This document shows positions 36,701 to 44,725 of a stretch of 64,000 nucleotides of DNA, piece by piece; position 1 is the stretch's first letter, and each line of letters opens with the position of its first letter. A model generated the notes under the pieces. That model ran no database searches. It saw nothing but the letters and a program-made list of their open reading frames with translations, and was not told the origin of the DNA. This stretch comes from Bombyx mori (Eukaryota; Arthropoda; Insecta; Lepidoptera; Bombycidae). Made by a program: the position numbers and the translations under genes. The stretch is from the NCBI RefSeq assembly GCF_030269925.1, contig NC_085131.1, positions 758,001 through 822,000 of the forward strand, in the 5' to 3' direction.

Positions 36701-39700
36701 TCCCAATCTTCAAAGCCAACCTCAATTTTATTATTTCAACATTCAACTCCTGTCTAAAGAGCCCATGAAGGATACTAATTTGGCTATTTAAATGCTACTG
36801 AGATTTTTTTTTATTGACCTTGTAGGCAAACAAGCATACGGCCCACTTGATGGTGAGTGGTTATCGTCGCCCATGGACTTCAGCAATGCTAGGAGCAGAG
36901 CCAAGCCACTGCTACCGTTCGTATCTTTATAAACAGACTGCAATATGATATTATTACGATGCGAAAATGGAAGTTTGTTAATCAATTTACCTAAAGTACT
37001 TTCAGTAGGTTTCAGACTGGCAGGCGGATGTTTTGTGCCGAAAGCAGTCAAAATATTCTCAACGAGGCACTTGCACCAAGAGCACTCCACCCACCAACGT
37101 TCATTTAGGGCATCTTCTATATAAACCTTTGAAAGAATTGTAGATAATTAAAGTTTTTATATGTACGTCTATCTACGATCTGTATGCAGGGTCTCCTCGA
37201 GTACTTCGGACACGTGGCCCAACGAAATCCTGACAACTTGGAAAAACTAATAGTTGTAGGTAACGTGGAAGAAAAGAGAAGTCGAGGAAGATTGCCAAGC
37301 AGATGGACGTACATTGTCAAGGAGGCCACAAACACCAGCGTCCCGGGCGCCATTAAGCAGGCCGAATACAGGCAACATTGGAGGAAGCTGGTGCAAAAAC
37401 TAGACCAAGGTGGTCACGACCCTCAGCAATAAGGAAGCGACGAAGAAGAAGAAGAATTAATATGGAGAATTTTAAATAAAACTAACCTTTATAAATATAT
37501 CTGGCCAATTCGTACTATCTCTGTGACCAGCATACAACATATTACAAGCCAGTACAAACACAAGAGGGTTGCCTTTGTTCTTGAATGCAGCTCCTTGCTC
37601 CCTTTTCAGCAGCGTACAGAGGCTCTGAGTAACAGTGTCATGAGCAAACATATTGGGTCTTATTTTTGTCAGGTATAGGAGACTCATTGCCAGTATTGGA
37701 TCTGGTTTTGAACGCTGAGATTTCAAAAGACGTATGGAGCCTGTTAATAAACCCAGCTGAAAAAAATTGTTTTTTTTTACTAGAAACCTTTCTCTAAAAT
37801 TTAAAAGAGTACAGTTTTTTTAGTATTGTAGGCACATGAGCATACAATCAATTTTAACCAAAACGTAAATGTTCACTGGTGCTCATGGACATGAACACTT
37901 ACTATTGGTGTTCTTAGAAATTTAGTATTTCTGTCCCCAGAGTGTCAAGTGTTCTTAAGTGAGAGGGCACAGTTCTGACTATTAAAATTTTTGATACTCA
38001 AAATCCAAAGTACTCGTGTTTAATAGAGTATAGGGCATGTCTTAACAGGAATGACTTGCATACACCAATAAAATGTGTTGAATATATATTCTTTAATAGT
38101 GAAAGAAGTATTTTAATACAAAACATTGTGTGAATTAAACTGCTTCTTCTATAGTCTTGAATGATTTTTAGTATTATAATATTAATTATGTTATGGTAAA
38201 TATTTATTAATTAGGAAATAGTCTATTGTCTAATTATTTACGTACTCTTAGCAAGACTTTCACTTTCTGAAACTCTTTTTATTTTATACCAAACCATCAT
38301 CACTAAATATTCTTAGTTAAATAAGCTTTAACATTAAATGCAGTGGAATAAATGTTATCTAAATTACCAGTTTATCAGAATTGTGAGTGTCTAGTGCTTG
38401 TAACACATTAGGTACAAGGTCAACAGGGTCTACTTCCAAAGACGTTCCCCCAGTAGTTTCAGCAGGAGATCCAATCCTTGAACGCTTACTTGGAGGTTGA
38501 CTACCATAGCTTGATGCATCTCTTTTACGATCTGCTGCTGTATATATAAAATATTATTTAATAGATATATAAACTAATGTCATTTATTATTAAAATAGAA
38601 CTAGTGCATTTATCTGCACTCATTTAATGTTGAGTATTCTAATATATTTATGAGAATTTAATGTGCTTACAAAATATTGATACATTTCCTAGGATTTTTT
38701 AATTGTATCTTACTAAGAAACAATACTAGGAAAAAACATGGGTTTTCTTTACATAAATAAAATAAGTTATCTCTTTTTTAATTAAGGACCTTTGTGTATT
38801 CCTTTATGAATTCTTAAGTATAAATAACACACAGTCCATTGTTACAAATATATAGGTTTTAGAAAATCATCTAAAAATATTTGTGCAGTAAAAATATTCT
38901 CTAGTTTTTTTAGATTACTCCAAAGCCTTAACTAAGTCATAGGAATATTAAACAAGCCAAGCCTGCTGACTTTTGATTCACTGGTTCTTCTCAAAACTGT
39001 GTTTTTTTTAACCATCAGTAGAAATAATATATTTCAATGATATTTAAGTTCATCTAAAGTTTGTAAGCAACCTGGAAGTATCTAATAAAAGACAAAAATG
39101 CCATACAAGTAATTTTGATTTTGATCTTAAATTGAAATAAAAATAACAAAAATAACAAACTAAATTTGATCTATCTTATCTTAAATTAGATTGAACAAAA
39201 ATAACAAAATAAGAATTTAACATACAATATGAATATTCACTTAAACTTTAGCCTCATCCAAGTGTCCACCTTTTTCTTTTATTGTCTACTTGTTTTCTAC
39301 GTACTCCAATTATAAATTTCTTTAAATATTGTTTATTCAACTTTTTCCAAGCTTTTAGACAGTAGTGTATGTGTAAAATAAAAAAGGCTGTGTAGTGTGG
39401 CCTAGAATATCACCGTCAATATTTTTTCATAGGTGTTGAAAATATGAGAAAAGACATTCAATGAAGTTGTAAGTTATAGTGGCCTAAAGGATAAGACGTC
39501 CTGTGTACTCATGTTGAGTGATGCACCGGTGTTCAAATTCCAGGTGGGTACCCATTTTTCTAATGAAACATGTATTTGCGCAATTACTGGCCGTAGGACG
39601 TCTTGTGAGTCCACACGGGTTGGTACCACCACCCTGCCTATTTCTGCCGTGAAGCAGCAATGCGTTTCAGTTTGAAGGGCGAGGCAGCTGTTGTAACTAT

Positions 39701-40139
39701 ACTGAGATCTTAGAGCTCATATCTCAAGGTGAGTAGCGGCATTTATGTTGTGGATGTCTATGGGCTTCAGTAACAACTTAACACCGGGTGGGCTGTGAGC
39801 TCGTCCACTCATCTATGCAATTTAAATGTAGGTCTTCACTTGTAACACAGTGGGCACTTGGATCTCATGTCTCACTGGGTTAAGAATACATGAAAATTCT
39901 CACACTTAAGAGCTTGGGTGAATTAAGCACTTTCAAATAAGGAGTCTGAAGTATTAACTGATTTCTGACAAAAAAAGGACATATTAACCGCTAGTGGAAG
40001 GCTTATGAATATTTCTCTTCTCGGCATCTCTAGAAACCACGACGGTGGACTTAGTTCCCAATGCAAAGATATCTTGAGGGTGCTGTGGAGCCTTGCTCTT
40101 TGCTCCGCGCCCTGTAGACGGCATTTTACCACGATCCAT
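12742..40139 (-). CDS. IntS1: Integrator complex subunit 1, 35 coding exons
   Basis: IntS1 is the largest scaffold subunit of the nuclear Integrator complex, which cleaves snRNA 3' ends and attenuates RNA polymerase II transcription. Coding exons from N- to C-terminus: 39989-40139, 38368-38537, 37487-37756, 36916-37126, 36252-36345, 35067-35205, 34225-34421, 33407-33569, 32838-32984, 32404-32601, 31284-31430, 30644-30816, 29829-29975, 29009-29165, 28461-28666, 27696-27912, 24220-24293, 23955-24135, 23265-23399, 22529-22685, 21114-21387, 20638-20804, 20389-20564, 19838-20008, 18730-18865, 18096-18229, 17781-17909, 17466-17605, 16571-16901, 15939-16129, 15211-15396, 14509-14673, 13511-13640, 13052-13223, 12742-12953. 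Phases agree at every junction and sum to 2015 residues plus stop; human INTS1 is about 2190. Matches to animal INTS1 include MYLAKIKPN-like MSLLYLTKIRPN (exon 3), VYIEDALNERWWVE (4), LKLLSATCGFPE (6, in the DUF3677 region), VYNELSNVRSPNN (8), DNWPPEPER (11), LPVQCLCEFL (16) and the C-terminal LNVETHLAKTIQTLNLH (35). Exon 2 holds a basic stretch (PPSKRSR), a likely nuclear signal. The exon 22 and exon 29 donors are the least certain. Confidence 0.93.
13305..13400 (+). mobile_element. LINE 3' tail fragment in an IntS1 intron
   Basis: AGGTAGGCAGCGACTTGGCT onward matches the tail of the LINE at 45393-48118, with GACGGTAACCATTTACTACC and an end at GGCAATAAAAAG. It is diverged, with a small deletion in the GTATGCTCGTCTGCC block, so it is an older copy. 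It is antisense to IntS1. Confidence 0.7.
13668..13730 (+). repeat. Palindromic AGAAGT-type repeat, family 2
   Basis: GAAGTCAAACTTCTTTAGAA and the following ~40 bases (CGTTATGATTTCAAACTCAA, then TGAAACGAAA) recur almost unchanged at 23574-23640 in another IntS1 intron. The opening GAAGT..ACTTC is an inverted repeat like that of the MITE at 13842-14182. Confidence 0.5.
13842..14182 (+). mobile_element. MITE-like element with palindromic ends (copy A)
   Basis: Starts GAAGTTATACTTCTTTAGAC and ends AAAGTATAACTTCTTACGCG plus CGTACATAAGTACACGCACC. The same element, reverse-complemented, is at 30297-30614. Between the ends it has CGATGCGCGCGCACCGTGAC, TTGCCCACTAAATCGCTCAT and TATAGCCGC blocks shared by both copies. 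It has no coding capacity beyond the short frame 13918-14106. Superfamily unknown to me. Confidence 0.65.
15418..15663 (+). repeat. Bm1-type SINE, 3' half
   Basis: Begins TTTACTGGTGGTAGGACCTC, lacks the tRNA-like head, and ends CTAAGCAATAAAAAAAA. It is antisense to IntS1 and starts 22 bases upstream (in IntS1 sense) of the acceptor of the exon at 15211-15396. Confidence 0.75.
16340..16527 (-). repeat. Bm1-type SINE, internally deleted
   Basis: On the minus strand the tRNA-like head (GTCATCGTGGCCTAAAGAAT, with the B-box-like GTGTTCGAATCTC) is joined, after the GTGAAGGAAA block, directly to the CGCTTCACGGCAGAAATAGG part of the tail. The middle is missing. It lies in the intron upstream of IntS1 exon 30. 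Confidence 0.7.
18003..18056. repeat. Two copies of palindrome AAGAAGTTCAACTTCT
   Basis: AAGAAGTTCAACTTCTGACA occurs twice (about 18005 and 18038), separated by CGTGTAGAGTTGA. Each is a near-perfect hairpin related to the other GAAGT..ACTTC palindromes in the IntS1 introns. Confidence 0.55.
18434..18536 (+). repeat. Bm1-type SINE fragment
   Basis: TTTACTGGTGGTAGGACCTC through GTTTCGGTTTGAAGGGTGG, then an A-rich stretch. Neither head nor tail is present. Confidence 0.65.
19000..19777. other. Large AT-rich part of an IntS1 intron
   Basis: Long A/T runs and no exon or named repeat. The only frame (19521-19718, minus) is not supported by similarity or by splice sites. Confidence 0.4.
20190..20282 (+). 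repeat. Diverged Bm1-type SINE tail fragment
   Basis: GTTGAAGTCTATGACCTTTC through ACTTTACACCAGGTGGACCG resembles the SINE 3' part (GTCTATGG..AACCACTTAACACCAGGTGGGC) with several substitutions. Confidence 0.5.
22078..22130 (+). repeat. Palindrome GAAGTTAAACTTC with MITE-like flank
   Basis: GAAGTTAAACTTCTTTAAGC is followed by GCTTTGAGAGTAAAATTTAA, which parallels the start of the MITE at 13842 (TTTAGACGCGTTATG..GAGAGTGAAATTTA). It is probably the end of a degraded copy. Confidence 0.45.
22318..22405 (+). repeat. Three tandem ~29-bp units around AAAAGAAGTTTCACTTCTT
   Basis: The unit CAAAAGAAGTTTCACTTCTT plus TCACATATCG is repeated three times with single-base changes (22320, 22349, 22379). 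Each unit holds the inverted repeat AAGAAGT..ACTTCTT. The short frame 22286-22495 reads through it with a repetitive SFTS-type pattern and is not a gene. Confidence 0.65.
22745..22985 (-). mobile_element. RTE-type LINE, C-terminal fragment of the reverse transcriptase frame
   Basis: On the minus strand the frame 22750-23019 encodes NLEKLVVTGKVEGKRPKGRN, then a Trp-Thr-Asp-Gln motif, and ends ALHSAADRNRW..GHDHDPQ followed by TAATGAGG. This is the usual C-terminal tail of endonuclease/reverse-transcriptase LINE proteins in insects. A second, different copy is at 37184-37432 on the other strand. Everything upstream of the tail is missing. Confidence 0.65.
23574..23645 (+). repeat. Palindromic AGAAGT-type repeat, family 2, second copy
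   Basis: GTGAAACTTCTTTAGAATCG, then TTGTGATTTCAAACTCGATG and GAAACGAAA repeats; compare 13668-13730. A run of A/T follows. Confidence 0.5.
23795..23882 (-). repeat. Diverged Bm1-type SINE fragment
   Basis: The stretch with GGTCTATAGACATCACGGCG and GCCGCCACCCATCTTGA resembles the SINE tail reverse-complemented (CTATAGACATCTACAACGTA..GCGCCACCCACC). It borders IntS1 exon 18. Confidence 0.45.
24303..24331. repeat. GAAT microsatellite
   Basis: About seven uninterrupted units of GAAT/ATGA inside an IntS1 intron. Confidence 0.85.
24396..27554 (-). mobile_element. Unclassified DNA transposon, 3.2 kb, degenerate, TA-flanked
   Basis: The left end GGAGTGGGTAATATCGG and the right end read inward (GGAGTGGGTGATATAAATCG) form short terminal inverted repeats, and both abut TA (24394-24395, 27555-27556). 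Just inside the ends lie many copies of ATATCGATATATAGATTCG-like units and their complements (24440-24490, 27300-27540). The middle has remnants of a transposase-like gene on the minus strand (25748-26703). A 74-bp direct repeat starts at 25338 and 25412. The element fills most of the IntS1 intron between exons 16 and 17, in the same sense as IntS1. I cannot assign a superfamily. Confidence 0.65.
25748..26703 (-). pseudogene. Broken transposase-like gene of the 3.2-kb transposon
   Basis: Upstream part: frame 26703-26308, with YYSMDLQKVMLLPDMPKVKE near residues 50-70 and WHEAYSGRDAHDIVNAIAAM further on. It then meets a TGA where a Trp would be expected before CDNCTAQNKNW, runs 100 more bases with further stops, and resumes as frame 26149-25748 with VYDFEDYKNVILGC. 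This motif order (Tyr-Ser-Met-Asp-Leu-Gln, then Asp-Asn-Cys-x-Ala-Gln-Asn-Lys-Asn-Trp, then Tyr-Asp-Phe-x-Asp) matches a family of uncharacterised proteins that is multi-copy in insects. The Asp-rich motifs suggest a nuclease fold, which is inference. The TGA and the frame breaks mean it is dead. Confidence 0.6.
28755..28947 (+). repeat. RTE-type 3'-tail repeat (copy 1)
   Basis: CCACTGAGTTTCTCGCCGGA, TCTTCTCAGTGGGTCGCGTT, then GATTCTGCGAAGCACGGCTC, and an end at CTTAGGTAGG followed by A's. The same order of blocks is at 30104-30297 (+), 34790-34980 (-), and in part 44553-44640 (-). The A-rich 3' end and head-truncated copies point to a non-LTR element tail. Confidence 0.65.
29218..29657 (-). 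repeat. Bm1-type SINE, full length
   Basis: The minus-strand head GAAGTCGTCGTGGCCTAAGG carries A-box-like sequence, and the B-box-like GTGTTCGAATCCCGCAGG follows; the 3' end is AAGCAATAAAAAAAATTG. It lies between IntS1 exons 14 and 13, in the same sense as IntS1. This is the most complete SINE in the window. Confidence 0.8.
30104..30297 (+). repeat. RTE-type 3'-tail repeat (copy 2)
   Basis: Same block order as 28755-28947, ending CAGCTTAGGTAGGAAAAAAA. It abuts the MITE copy B that begins at 30297. Confidence 0.65.
30297..30614 (-). mobile_element. MITE-like element with palindromic ends (copy B)
   Basis: The reverse complement of copy A at 13842-14182: it begins GGGTGCGTGTACTTATGTAC, GCGCGTAAGAAGTTATACTT and ends CGCGCCTAAAGAAGTATAAC TTC. 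Copies A and B lie in different IntS1 introns in opposite orientation, so they are complementary within the IntS1 pre-mRNA. Confidence 0.65.
30870..31191 (+). mobile_element. Non-autonomous Helitron, 322 bp
   Basis: Begins TCTATACTACTAATATTATA and has the characteristic AGAGTTTGTTTGTTTGAACG block. It ends CGCGGGCAAAAGCTAG. The element sits between A (30869) and T (31192), as Helitrons do, with no target duplication. A short GC-rich stem (CGCGGA..TCGCGG) lies just before the CTAG end. No Rep/helicase coding sequence. Located in the IntS1 intron between exons 12 and 11. Confidence 0.75.
32163..32192. repeat. TA microsatellite
   Basis: About 13 TA units following a degraded RTE-type fragment (32085-32162: GATTTATCGCCCCCGAAATC..GTTGGAGCCGTTTCCGAG), like that at 132-440. 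Confidence 0.8.
33366..33402. repeat. GT/GCGT microsatellite at the exon 8 donor
   Basis: (GT)n shading into (GCGT)n on the + strand ends three bases from the IntS1 exon 8 donor (33407|33406). On the transcript the intron therefore begins GTGCGCACGCACG, so the 5' splice site is next to a CA-repeat. Confidence 0.85.
34790..34980 (-). repeat. RTE-type 3'-tail repeat (copy 3)
   Basis: Reverse complement of the 28755 and 30104 repeats: TTTTTTTTCCCTACCTTTGC at the left and GCGACCCACTGAGAAGATCG at the right. A more degraded relative on + lies at about 33920-34095. Confidence 0.65.
35313..35875. repeat. Unnamed repeat block: 38-bp hairpin, GGGGCGAAGCCC repeats, CTGTACAGCGGGA repeats
   Basis: An imperfect inverted repeat (35313-35350 against 35372-35409, about 31 of 38 positions paired) carries GAAAAGTTGGA..ATTTCCTC. 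It is followed by two copies of CAGGGGCGAAGCCC (35467 and 35491), then a G/C run (GGGGGGCTGAACCCCCC). Near 35780-35865 the units AGGAAAAGTT and CTGTACAGCGGGA are repeated. It sits in the IntS1 intron between exons 6 and 5. I do not recognise the family; it may be one mobile element or several fragments. Confidence 0.4.
35905..36012 (-). repeat. Bm1-type SINE fragment
   Basis: TTTATTGCTTTAATGGGTGG, ACGAGCTCACGGCCCATCTA matches the SINE 3' end reverse-complemented; a diverged stretch to CCTATTACCAGT follows, in which the middle is deleted. Confidence 0.6.
36798..36916 (-). mobile_element. LINE 3' tail fragment touching the IntS1 exon 4 donor
   Basis: On the minus strand this begins GGTAGCAGTGGCTTGGCTCT, equivalent to GGTAGGCAGCGGCTTGGCTC of the LINE at 45393-48118, and ends GGTCAATAAAAAAAAATCTC. 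Its first bases are the exon 4 / intron boundary of IntS1 (exon ends 36916; intron begins GTAGCA). Confidence 0.75.
37184..37435 (+). mobile_element. RTE-type LINE, C-terminal fragment, in IntS1 intron 3
   Basis: The frame 37184-37432 encodes YFGHVAQRNPDNLEKLIVVG, then EEKRSRGRLPSRW and a C-terminal GGHDPQQ. This C-terminal tail is typical of insect endonuclease/reverse-transcriptase LINEs; the GH..R..NLEKL..G..EGKR..GR..RW order is intact. It is antisense to IntS1, 57 bases from exon 4 and 51 from exon 3. Confidence 0.65.
39474..39823 (+). repeat. Bm1-type SINE, near full length
   Basis: Head AGTGGCCTAAAGGATAAGAC with the B-box-like GGTGTTCAAATTCC; the long middle between the AATGAAACATGTATT and ACTGGCCGTAGG blocks is short; it ends GTCCACTCATCTATGCAAT. 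Located in IntS1 intron 1. Confidence 0.75.
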
Positions 40140-41695
40140 TGCTTACTTTAAATAAAATTAAAACAAACGGAGGAAATATAAGTTTTATACTATTTAACAT
40201 AACTTTTAAGCAACATTCACTGAATTTTGCGCGTTTATTTCAAATCTAAACATAACTAAACATAACACCGCTTCGTCCTGTCTACTGTCAGACAGACACA
40301 TGCATGACACATGTATTATCATTATCTATGGACAGATACATAGATTATGCACTTTGAGAGACGCATCAGAAATTACTTAAGGTAGGTAATAAAAAGCGAA
40401 GGTTTCGTACCATACGACCTAAACTTTTACACATTTTGCTATCTGAAAAATAGGACAATGAAATGATATAAAGTTAACATATTTGAAACTGTAATCTGAA
40501 ATTGGGATGAAATTAATAAAACGAGATAAGATGAAATAAGATTGTGAACTTTCACGGGTGTTAAGCCATTTAAACCTGCAGAAACACAAAATTAACAAAA
40601 TAAAATAAACTTTGCTCCTCGAGTTCACATCAAAAAGTCCATATAGCGTCTATTTATTTATATGTCCAGCAAATACATGCAAATAGTAAAATTACTTAGT
40701 GATGTGCTATTGACAATGTTCGATGACTTGGAATTTAAAATTTATTACTAAAGGTTCTTTATATTTTGACCTGAGTAAATATTTTAGTAACATTACAAGA
40801 TTTACCTATCCGTACAAAACATAGATAATACACATAAATTAGTTAATGTTTTACTAGCGCTGACGTGCGGCAAAATACAAAACAACAACAAAAAGAAACA
40901 GGGGCGGTTTCTTAGGGGCACCTTTCAAAGTATTACTCGAGTCGCCCTTGAGTGATCGAGTGAAATTAATTGAGTTAAATTTAATAGCAGTAGCAGTAGT
41001 CAGTTAGCAGTAAATAGGGAAAAGTTCGTAACAGCAATGTCCCCCAATTTCGTTGTCCAAATTAGCATGGAACGCGGAATTTTTAATTTGTTTTTATTGG
41101 TGAGCTTACAGCACGAGCACGTTGGGGTGAACGCTGATTTAAAAGGTTGTTTTTTGTGAAATTCACTAATGCTATGCCTATAATTGAAAAGAATACATTC
41201 TGTTTAGAGAGTTCAGAATTAAAAAGCAACTAACTATCAGGAATCTTCCTCCTCACGTCGTTTTCCTCATTACTGAGGGTCGTGACTCCCACACTACATC
41301 AGTTTCTCCGGTGCGATTTCTCTTTATCTGCTGCGATCCTTAGCTTCATATCAGGAATAAGATATAAATTTGAATAATTGAATTCTTGAATTGAATGAAT
41401 AATTTATACAATTTGACAACCGTGATAATAATAATTATGTCTTCAGTTACAAAATGCTCAGTTGAGCAGCATTCCAATATTATATTGTAGTTTGAGCTAA
41501 GCAGCATTCGTGTTTGGAAAGATAATATAGATTGTTCAACACCATTGATTATAGAAATAGTTGTTATGTAAAACCTATTTTCAAATATACTTTGCTTCTG
41601 TGGGTGGGTTGTTATGGTTGAGCTGCTTAATTTAACGATCATTTAATCCATCGACTATACACCACAGATTAGTATAATAGTTCATTCGCTTGTCA
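40140..41695. promoter_or_regulatory. Divergent spacer between IntS1 and the ATP synthase F6 gene
   Basis: The two genes start head to head, with the IntS1 ATG at 40139 and the F6 5' UTR exon near 41700. No TATA box is evident within 100 bases of either start. A stretch at 41240-41345 (minus) carries the RTE-type C-terminal end (..HDPQ, TAATGAGG, as at 22745). The rest is unannotated AT-rich sequence. Confidence 0.4.
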
Positions 41696-41699
41696 CAGC

Positions 41700-41816
41700 T
41701 CTAAATGTCAACTTTTTTGACTTTGTCCACTTTTTGTTGTTTGTTAATTTCACTGTCAAAACTGAATATTCTTGGAGAAATTCCCTGATCGATAGGAATT
41801 AGAAATGTAAGTTAAT
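41700..41816 (+). other. ATPsynCF6: Putative 5' UTR exon of ATP synthase coupling factor 6
   Basis: The sequence up to AGAAAT (41816) is followed by a strong donor GTAAGTTA. The next acceptor, TTTTCAG at 41964, sits directly before the start codon, so the ATG is the first base group of the second exon. The transcription start is a guess. Confidence 0.5.
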
Positions 41817-41964
41817 ATTTTAAGTTTTAATGTATTATTATCTAAAAACAACGATTTATTTTAAATATGCTTATTCTAACTATCCTATAAACGATACAAC
41901 TGTTAACAGAGTACTTTTACGCAGTTATGTAACTTCTATTTGAGGTTAGATCGATCATTTTCAG

Positions 41965-43142
41965 ATGCTCGTATCAAAACTGGTTGGTTTGAGGGCGGCG
42001 ACCACTTCCATGATGGTCAGTAGAAATTTAGCGGCAGCTCAGAAAGCTACCGATCCCATCCAACAGCTGTTTTTAGATAAAATCAGGGAATACAAACAGA
42101 AGAGCGCGTAAGTTGAAAACTAAAATTTTAAACCCTAATTGCGGTATTCATTTCGTCTTATTTGTTATTCAAAGGAGTAACAAACGACTCACTCGATAAA
42201 AAAATGTGCTAAATAAATTATTTTCTAAACTTCATAATTAACTTGACATTCAATATCTTTTCAAATAGAATCATAAGACTACCGGAACAAATTCGGTACT
42301 AAGTAATTCGTTGAAAATTAAGTGAGAGTCCTGAAGACTATAGTATTTTCTTTGGGTTTCGTCGTAAACACAATCACATAGTCAAAGTCGTAGTCTTAAC
42401 ACAACATATGTACTACCTTTATGGTTTACCCTTGCCCTTTTTACTGTTACAATAATATTATTTCAGATGTAAATTTTTTCACAATAAATTATATAAAAAA
42501 AAACATGAAAAATTACTGTATTCTGATTATTATGTACAATATGGTGACTAGTTTAAAGTCATGTAGTTTTAAGATTACCAGTTTAATAATACATAAGTAC
42601 AACAATAGGTAGTGCTATCATCACTCAGTGATTTCTTCAATCACTCAATGAACAAAAAAAATGTGTGTCAAAAGAATAGGTAGCATATCGACGCTTGAAA
42701 GGCAAACGTGACTAAGCGACAATGTTAAGTGCGAAATATATTTATAAAAATAACAATTGCTTATTTAAAGATATTAAATAGATTTACAAAATGAACATTT
42801 ATCTGTATCTGGTTAAATTGATATTACATCTATTATAAATCTGGAAAAATTGGCTCAAATAAATATTATTAAATTAAAAATATACACATCTCAGTTCAGT
42901 CACTCCTTAATGTCTCTTTTGAACTATCTTGCATGTCCACTTACACGAATTAATACAATTCCAGGGGTGGCAAAGTCCCAGATGCCAGCCCTGCTGTCGA
43001 GAAAGAGCTGAAAACTGAATTAGAAAAGCTTGAGAAGCAGTATGGAGGGGGTCCCGGAATCGACATGACAGCATTCCCATCTCTGAAATTTGAAGAACCT
43101 AAGCTGGACCCCATTGATGAACAGGCCGCCCCCAAGAAGTGA
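41965..43142 (+). CDS. ATPsynCF6: Mitochondrial ATP synthase coupling factor 6 (subunit F6)
   Basis: Subunit F6 is part of the peripheral stalk of mitochondrial F1Fo ATP synthase and helps link F1 to Fo. Two coding exons, 41965-42107 and 42965-43142, join in phase 2 and give 106 residues, the usual size. The N-terminus (MLVSKLVGLRAATTSMMVSR) is an amphipathic, Arg-rich and acid-free mitochondrial presequence. The mature part has DPIQQLFLDKIREYKQKSA, matching the family hallmark, then GGKVPDASP, a charged helix ELKTELEKLEKQYGG, and FPSLKFEEPKLDPID near the C-terminus. An AATAAA at 43188 lies 46 bases after the stop. The 857-bp intron holds nothing notable. Confidence 0.95.
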
Positions 43143-43187
43143 ATGTAGTGTCTAAACTGAAGGACGTTTAAAGTTATAAGCGGTTAC

Positions 43188-43193
43188 AATAAA
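43188..43193 (+). terminator. Polyadenylation signal of ATPsynCF6
   Basis: AATAAA 46 bases after the TGA, followed by a T-rich region. Confidence 0.7.
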
Positions 43194-43199
43194 TTATTG

Positions 43200-44097
43200 T
43201 ATTAGTTTTATTTTAGTTTTAATCTTTGTGCTATTTTCCAAAAATAATAATTATTATTTTACTCTCTTTCCATCTGCACCATTGCTTCCGTGGACTACAC
43301 TTTGTATCATCTGAGCGGAGATCCATGCTGAGCAATGGCATGAAATGGTTATCTTCCTCTATGTCTCTACTCAATCCCAGGGTTCCCAAAGCATTGAACA
43401 AATTTCGTCAGAATCACTTTAGTGGACTATTGTGTTTACAAACTACAAGATGGTCTGTTTTTCAGGTTCATTACCTTCTACATTGGTTTGCATATATGAA
43501 TACACTTATGAAACCAAATCTTAACTAAATAAGAAAATTAATCCAGATCATTGTAACCATTTTATTATAAATGCCAGTTACATGTGTGGAGGGTTAATCG
43601 GTGAACTGGAGGTCTTTCCAGGCTCACCAAAATGGGATGAGAATCAGTTTATCCAGGAGAGCAGGGATTGTGTCAGTTATTTTCAAAATATACAGACTAC
43701 TTTTTCATCAAAATTTTCATACGTAAGACTCTGATGCAATGATCCATGTAATTTAGTTTTAAATACCATATTTCTCATTCTTCTACTTCTTTACCCTGAT
43801 GTTTATTTCTAATATTTTGTAACTAAATAATAAAGTTGAAAATGTCTATACGAAACAACAACTTGGTAGACTGAGCATCATAGCGGATTATGGAATATAC
43901 TTGGAAAGGGTTTTTTAAGTCGGACGTCTTGGTACGCTGCCATTGTTTTAATAATGGGTAAGAAACAAACCAAGACAACCTAAGTTTGAGGAGAGTTCGC
44001 TCGAGCATAACCTCTGTTCTTTGCCTCCGAAAGTAAATGAGGTTGCGGACGCAGCTGATGGAAAGTTACTACCGCCAGTAGAAGAGTCGTCCCAAAT
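43200..44097. other. Intergenic spacer
   Basis: AT-rich; the short frames show no support. No named repeat seen until the LINE fragment. Confidence 0.45.
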
Positions 44098-44099
44098 AA

Positions 44100-44552
44100 C
44101 TTTTTTTATTTTTTTTATTGCCTTTTTAGGCAGACGAGCATACGGCCCACCTGATGGTGAGTGGTTACCGTCGCCCATGGACTTCAGCAATGCCAAGGGC
44201 AGAGCCAAGCCGCTGCCTACCGCTTAATACTCTCCACAAGCCTCGTTTGAAGAAGGACATGTCATAGCGCTCGGGAAACACCGTGGAGGGGAGCTCATTC
44301 CATAGCCGGATGGTACGTGGCAAAAAAGATCTCTGGAAACGCACTGTGGATGACCGCAGTGGCTCCAGGTAGTATGGATGAACTCTACTCCGGTGGCGGG
44401 CGGTGCGATGGTAAAAACGAGACGTTGGTATCATCTCGAACAATTCCTCAGAGCACTCCCCATGGAACATGCGGTAGAAAATACAGAGGGAACCGAAGTC
44501 CCTCCGCAGACCCAGAGGCTCCAAACGATCCGTGAGAATGGGATTATCGACA
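44100..44552 (-). mobile_element. 5'-truncated LINE copy (last ~120 codons plus tail)
   Basis: Nearly identical to the end of the LINE at 45393-48118. The frame 44524-44165 encodes MEPLGLRRDFGSLCIFYRMF through the C-terminal GIAEVHGRR, and a T-run (poly(A) on the minus strand) follows at 44100-44121. Homology to the long copy stops at about 44552, where an RTE-type tail fragment (44553-44720, minus) begins. The high similarity to the long copy means both moved recently. Confidence 0.85.
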
Positions 44553-44725
44553 ACTGCTTCGCAGAATCTACCACCGGATCGGGAACGCGACCCACTGAGA
44601 AGATCCGGCGAGAAACGCAGTGGGCTGCGTGCTGCGTCTATGGGTTAATTCGCTCGTCGAGCTCTTCGTACTTCGTCGCAAGCGACGGGTTTGACAAGGA
44701 CGGTGACCGGAATATATGAGGTGGC
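44553..44725 (-). repeat. RTE-type 3' UTR fragment
   Basis: TGCTTCGCAGAATCTACCAC, GCGACCCACTGAGAAGATCC match, in reverse complement, the start of the repeats at 28755 and 30104. It extends further upstream of that element (GCGAGAAACGCAGTGGGCTG, CGTCGAGCTCTTCGTACTTC). Confidence 0.55.

Noticed and set aside
37184..37432. A nested gene within IntS1 intron 3
   Set aside because: The 82-codon frame is only the C-terminal tail of an RTE-type LINE; no upstream domains.
41346..41642. 98-codon Ile/Ser-rich frame
   Set aside because: Compositional frame in AT-rich spacer with no similarity or splice context.
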